A stretch of DNA of 64,000 nucleotides. Source: Sipunculus nudus. Lineage: Eukaryota; Annelida; Sipuncula; Golfingiida; Sipunculidae. The stretch is taken from positions 106,341,142-106,405,141 of the forward strand of contig CM049306.1 of assembly GCA_026874595.1 (NCBI GenBank). Reading direction: 5' to 3'. Below are positions 62,181-64,000 of the stretch, piece by piece (the stretch's first letter is position 1; every line of letters begins with the position of its first letter). A program made the position numbers and the translations under genes. The notes under the pieces were generated by a model. It worked only from the letters and a program-made list of their open reading frames with translations. It was not told the DNA's origin and made no database searches.

Positions 62181-64000
62181 TCCGCCTAATATGGCATTGC
62201 TGTATTTACATTAACATACATGTATCGATTGTGAAATCCTTGTTGAATAAAGTTCTGTAAACAAGTGATCACTATTTTTTCTATATAGCCCTTCAGGCTA
62301 AAGGAAAAAGCTGACATCATATTTAAACTATACGACTGAAACAGGCGAGGATCTGATTACTTTCTGTTATGCTTACAGATGCAGTAATGTTGATTGTTCA
62401 TGTGTGTATCCTTTGCTGTTTGTAATGTTTATGTATATTTCTATTAATTGATAATATGTTATATTGTGTGATGTATAATTGTCAAGAAACGTATTAAAAA
62501 AGGGACCTATGGGTCACAGCGCTTAGCTCTTATATATGATAAAAAAAAATATGATTTGGGAATGAGGCACATGCTGGTTTTGTGTGGTAATAAATATAAG
62601 CTTTATTATGAGTTGTTGGTGTTTAGCTAATGTATGATTTTGATAGTATCTTTGGAGACAGGGAAGAGGATTGATTTCATTTATTTTATTAACAAATGGA
62701 GTGCTATTGTCACACAGATTTTGACTTGGCCATATAACGTATAAGCAGCACATATGATAAAAGAGTTTAACTATTTATTAAAATCTAATAACAAATATTG
62801 TGCCAATAAAATTTTTATTAAAAAATGAAAAGAAAATCATATGATTGTTTAAAATAAAATATAACTGAAAGAATTATTAAAATAATATTATAGAATATAT
62901 TCATGAATGCATTCATGAATACATTTTGAAAGTATCTGCACTGGTATCTAAATACTTTCATTTTTACCTGAATTCACATTCTTATGCAATAAAAATTTTT
63001 AAGGCAGTACATATTCATATTTGTATTCAAATACATTTGCAAAGCATTCACACCATGTCTAGTATTTATTCAGTTTTAGCCAAACAATGATGTTGAGAAT
63101 CCAGGATATACAAAATTCACAATTTTAAATAATGATCATAAGTACCTGGTTTTATGGCTTTTATTTATATTTAAAAAAAAATAAATGTAACATATTCACT
63201 TTGGACTACTTTCACATCAATCTAAACACTAGACACAGTAGGAATCTAGATTAATATTATCAACTGCATCTTTGTCTATCATTAATTTCCTTCATATGAT
63301 CCCTAATGATTAGTAATGAATAATATGATTTATTTTTTTATCATTAAAATTAAACTGAAAAATACCATAGGTGACTGCATGGTGTTATTTGGAATAACAT
63401 TGACATTGACATTCTATCCATCCATACAAAATTCTTACATCATCAGTAACTGCAAGTTCATTTTCTGTTACTCATTAAATAACCAATTCCTTTTCTATTA
63501 ATTTTTTCTTTAATTTGTCATTAAAAACCAATAAAAATGTATTAATTTATTGTTTATTGTTATGTTGTTTTTCAAAACAACTACTAGATGAGTTGGGTTG
63601 GACACCTGGATCAACTGTGGCTGGGCATTAGCTGCCTGGCTGCCCCAGTGTATGCCTAGCCTCAAGCTGGGTAGACCCTGGGTCTGATATGGTCTCATAA
63701 AAACATTAATAAAAGCTACAATATTTAGCCAATTTCTTTTAGCTTTCTAAACTACAAAGATGAAATCCTTATGTGTGCATGATATGAAAATTATATCAAC
63801 AGTGCTCTCAGGAAACAAACGTGCCATGGTCAAAGTTGGGCAAAATTTAAGGTACTAATTGTATATTTATACTAATAACTTATAAAATTTGAAAAATTCA
63901 GAACTAATTTTGGGTATTTAATTGAATCTTGATTAAATAATTTTACATCCCTGACAAAAAATCTCTAGCTTCAGCAATCCTCTTGTTAAGAGAGTAAATA

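Larger units (their letters stand above)
58853..64000. other. AT-rich DNA without supported genes
   Basis: Contains a 36-bp tandem duplication (about 60102-60175, ATTCTTATTTCTTATTCACA twice), an AT tract (62139-62177), the small frame at 60963-61148, and a GC-richer patch at 63590-63690 of unknown nature. The 106-codon minus-strand frame at 61643-61963 has no recognisable motif. Confidence 0.4.

Overview
The window looks like gene-poor, AT-rich nuclear DNA of a marine invertebrate. A mollusc is the best guess, from the mix of repeats: a Ty3/gypsy element with an uncommon domain order, tRNA-headed SINE-like fragments, a Helitron, small inverted-repeat elements, minisatellites and long AT dinucleotide tracts. 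The species was not identified. No complete host gene was found. Most open frames are short, lack family motifs, or are by-products of tandem repeats. Two weak exon candidates are listed (33610-33969 minus; 60963-61148 plus).

The one clear coding system is a decayed LTR retrotransposon at 23207-30075 on the minus strand. It has two 791-bp LTRs, a primer-binding site, a polypurine tract, gag with a CCHC knuckle, protease, integrase, reverse transcriptase and RNase H. Integrase lies upstream of reverse transcriptase, the order of the Gmr1-type Ty3/gypsy lineage and not of ordinary gypsy elements. Frameshifts and stops break every coding section, so this copy is not functional. Related LTRs occur at 1074-1767 and, in the opposite orientation, at 36592-37437. 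The first sits in a compact chimeric unit (799-1767) with a perfect tRNA-Pro type primer site and a short second LTR-like end holding a tRNA-like sequence.

Layout: 1-798 nothing recognised; 799-1767 chimeric LTR unit; 1768-17949 unique AT-rich DNA with microsatellites and two GC-richer, promoter-like patches; 17950-22995 a 47-bp satellite cut into four blocks by an inverted-repeat element (18128-19068), a Helitron (19362-21510, itself carrying a hAT-like element) and a truncated inverted-repeat element (21723-22035); 23207-30075 the retrotransposon; 30076-36591 mostly unique; 36592-37437 solo LTR; 37981-39890 a minisatellite with a PstI site in most modules; 39891-49919 scattered repeats and SINE-like heads; 49920-53100 a 47/48-bp minisatellite holding a recent 1211-bp tandem duplication; 53101-64000 mostly unique DNA with one more inverted-repeat element and two more SINE-like fragments.

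The main biological content is a layered record of transposition. The cleanest case is the Helitron: removing 19362-21510 restores an uninterrupted satellite repeat. All alignments were made by eye, so boundaries of diverged repeats are approximate.
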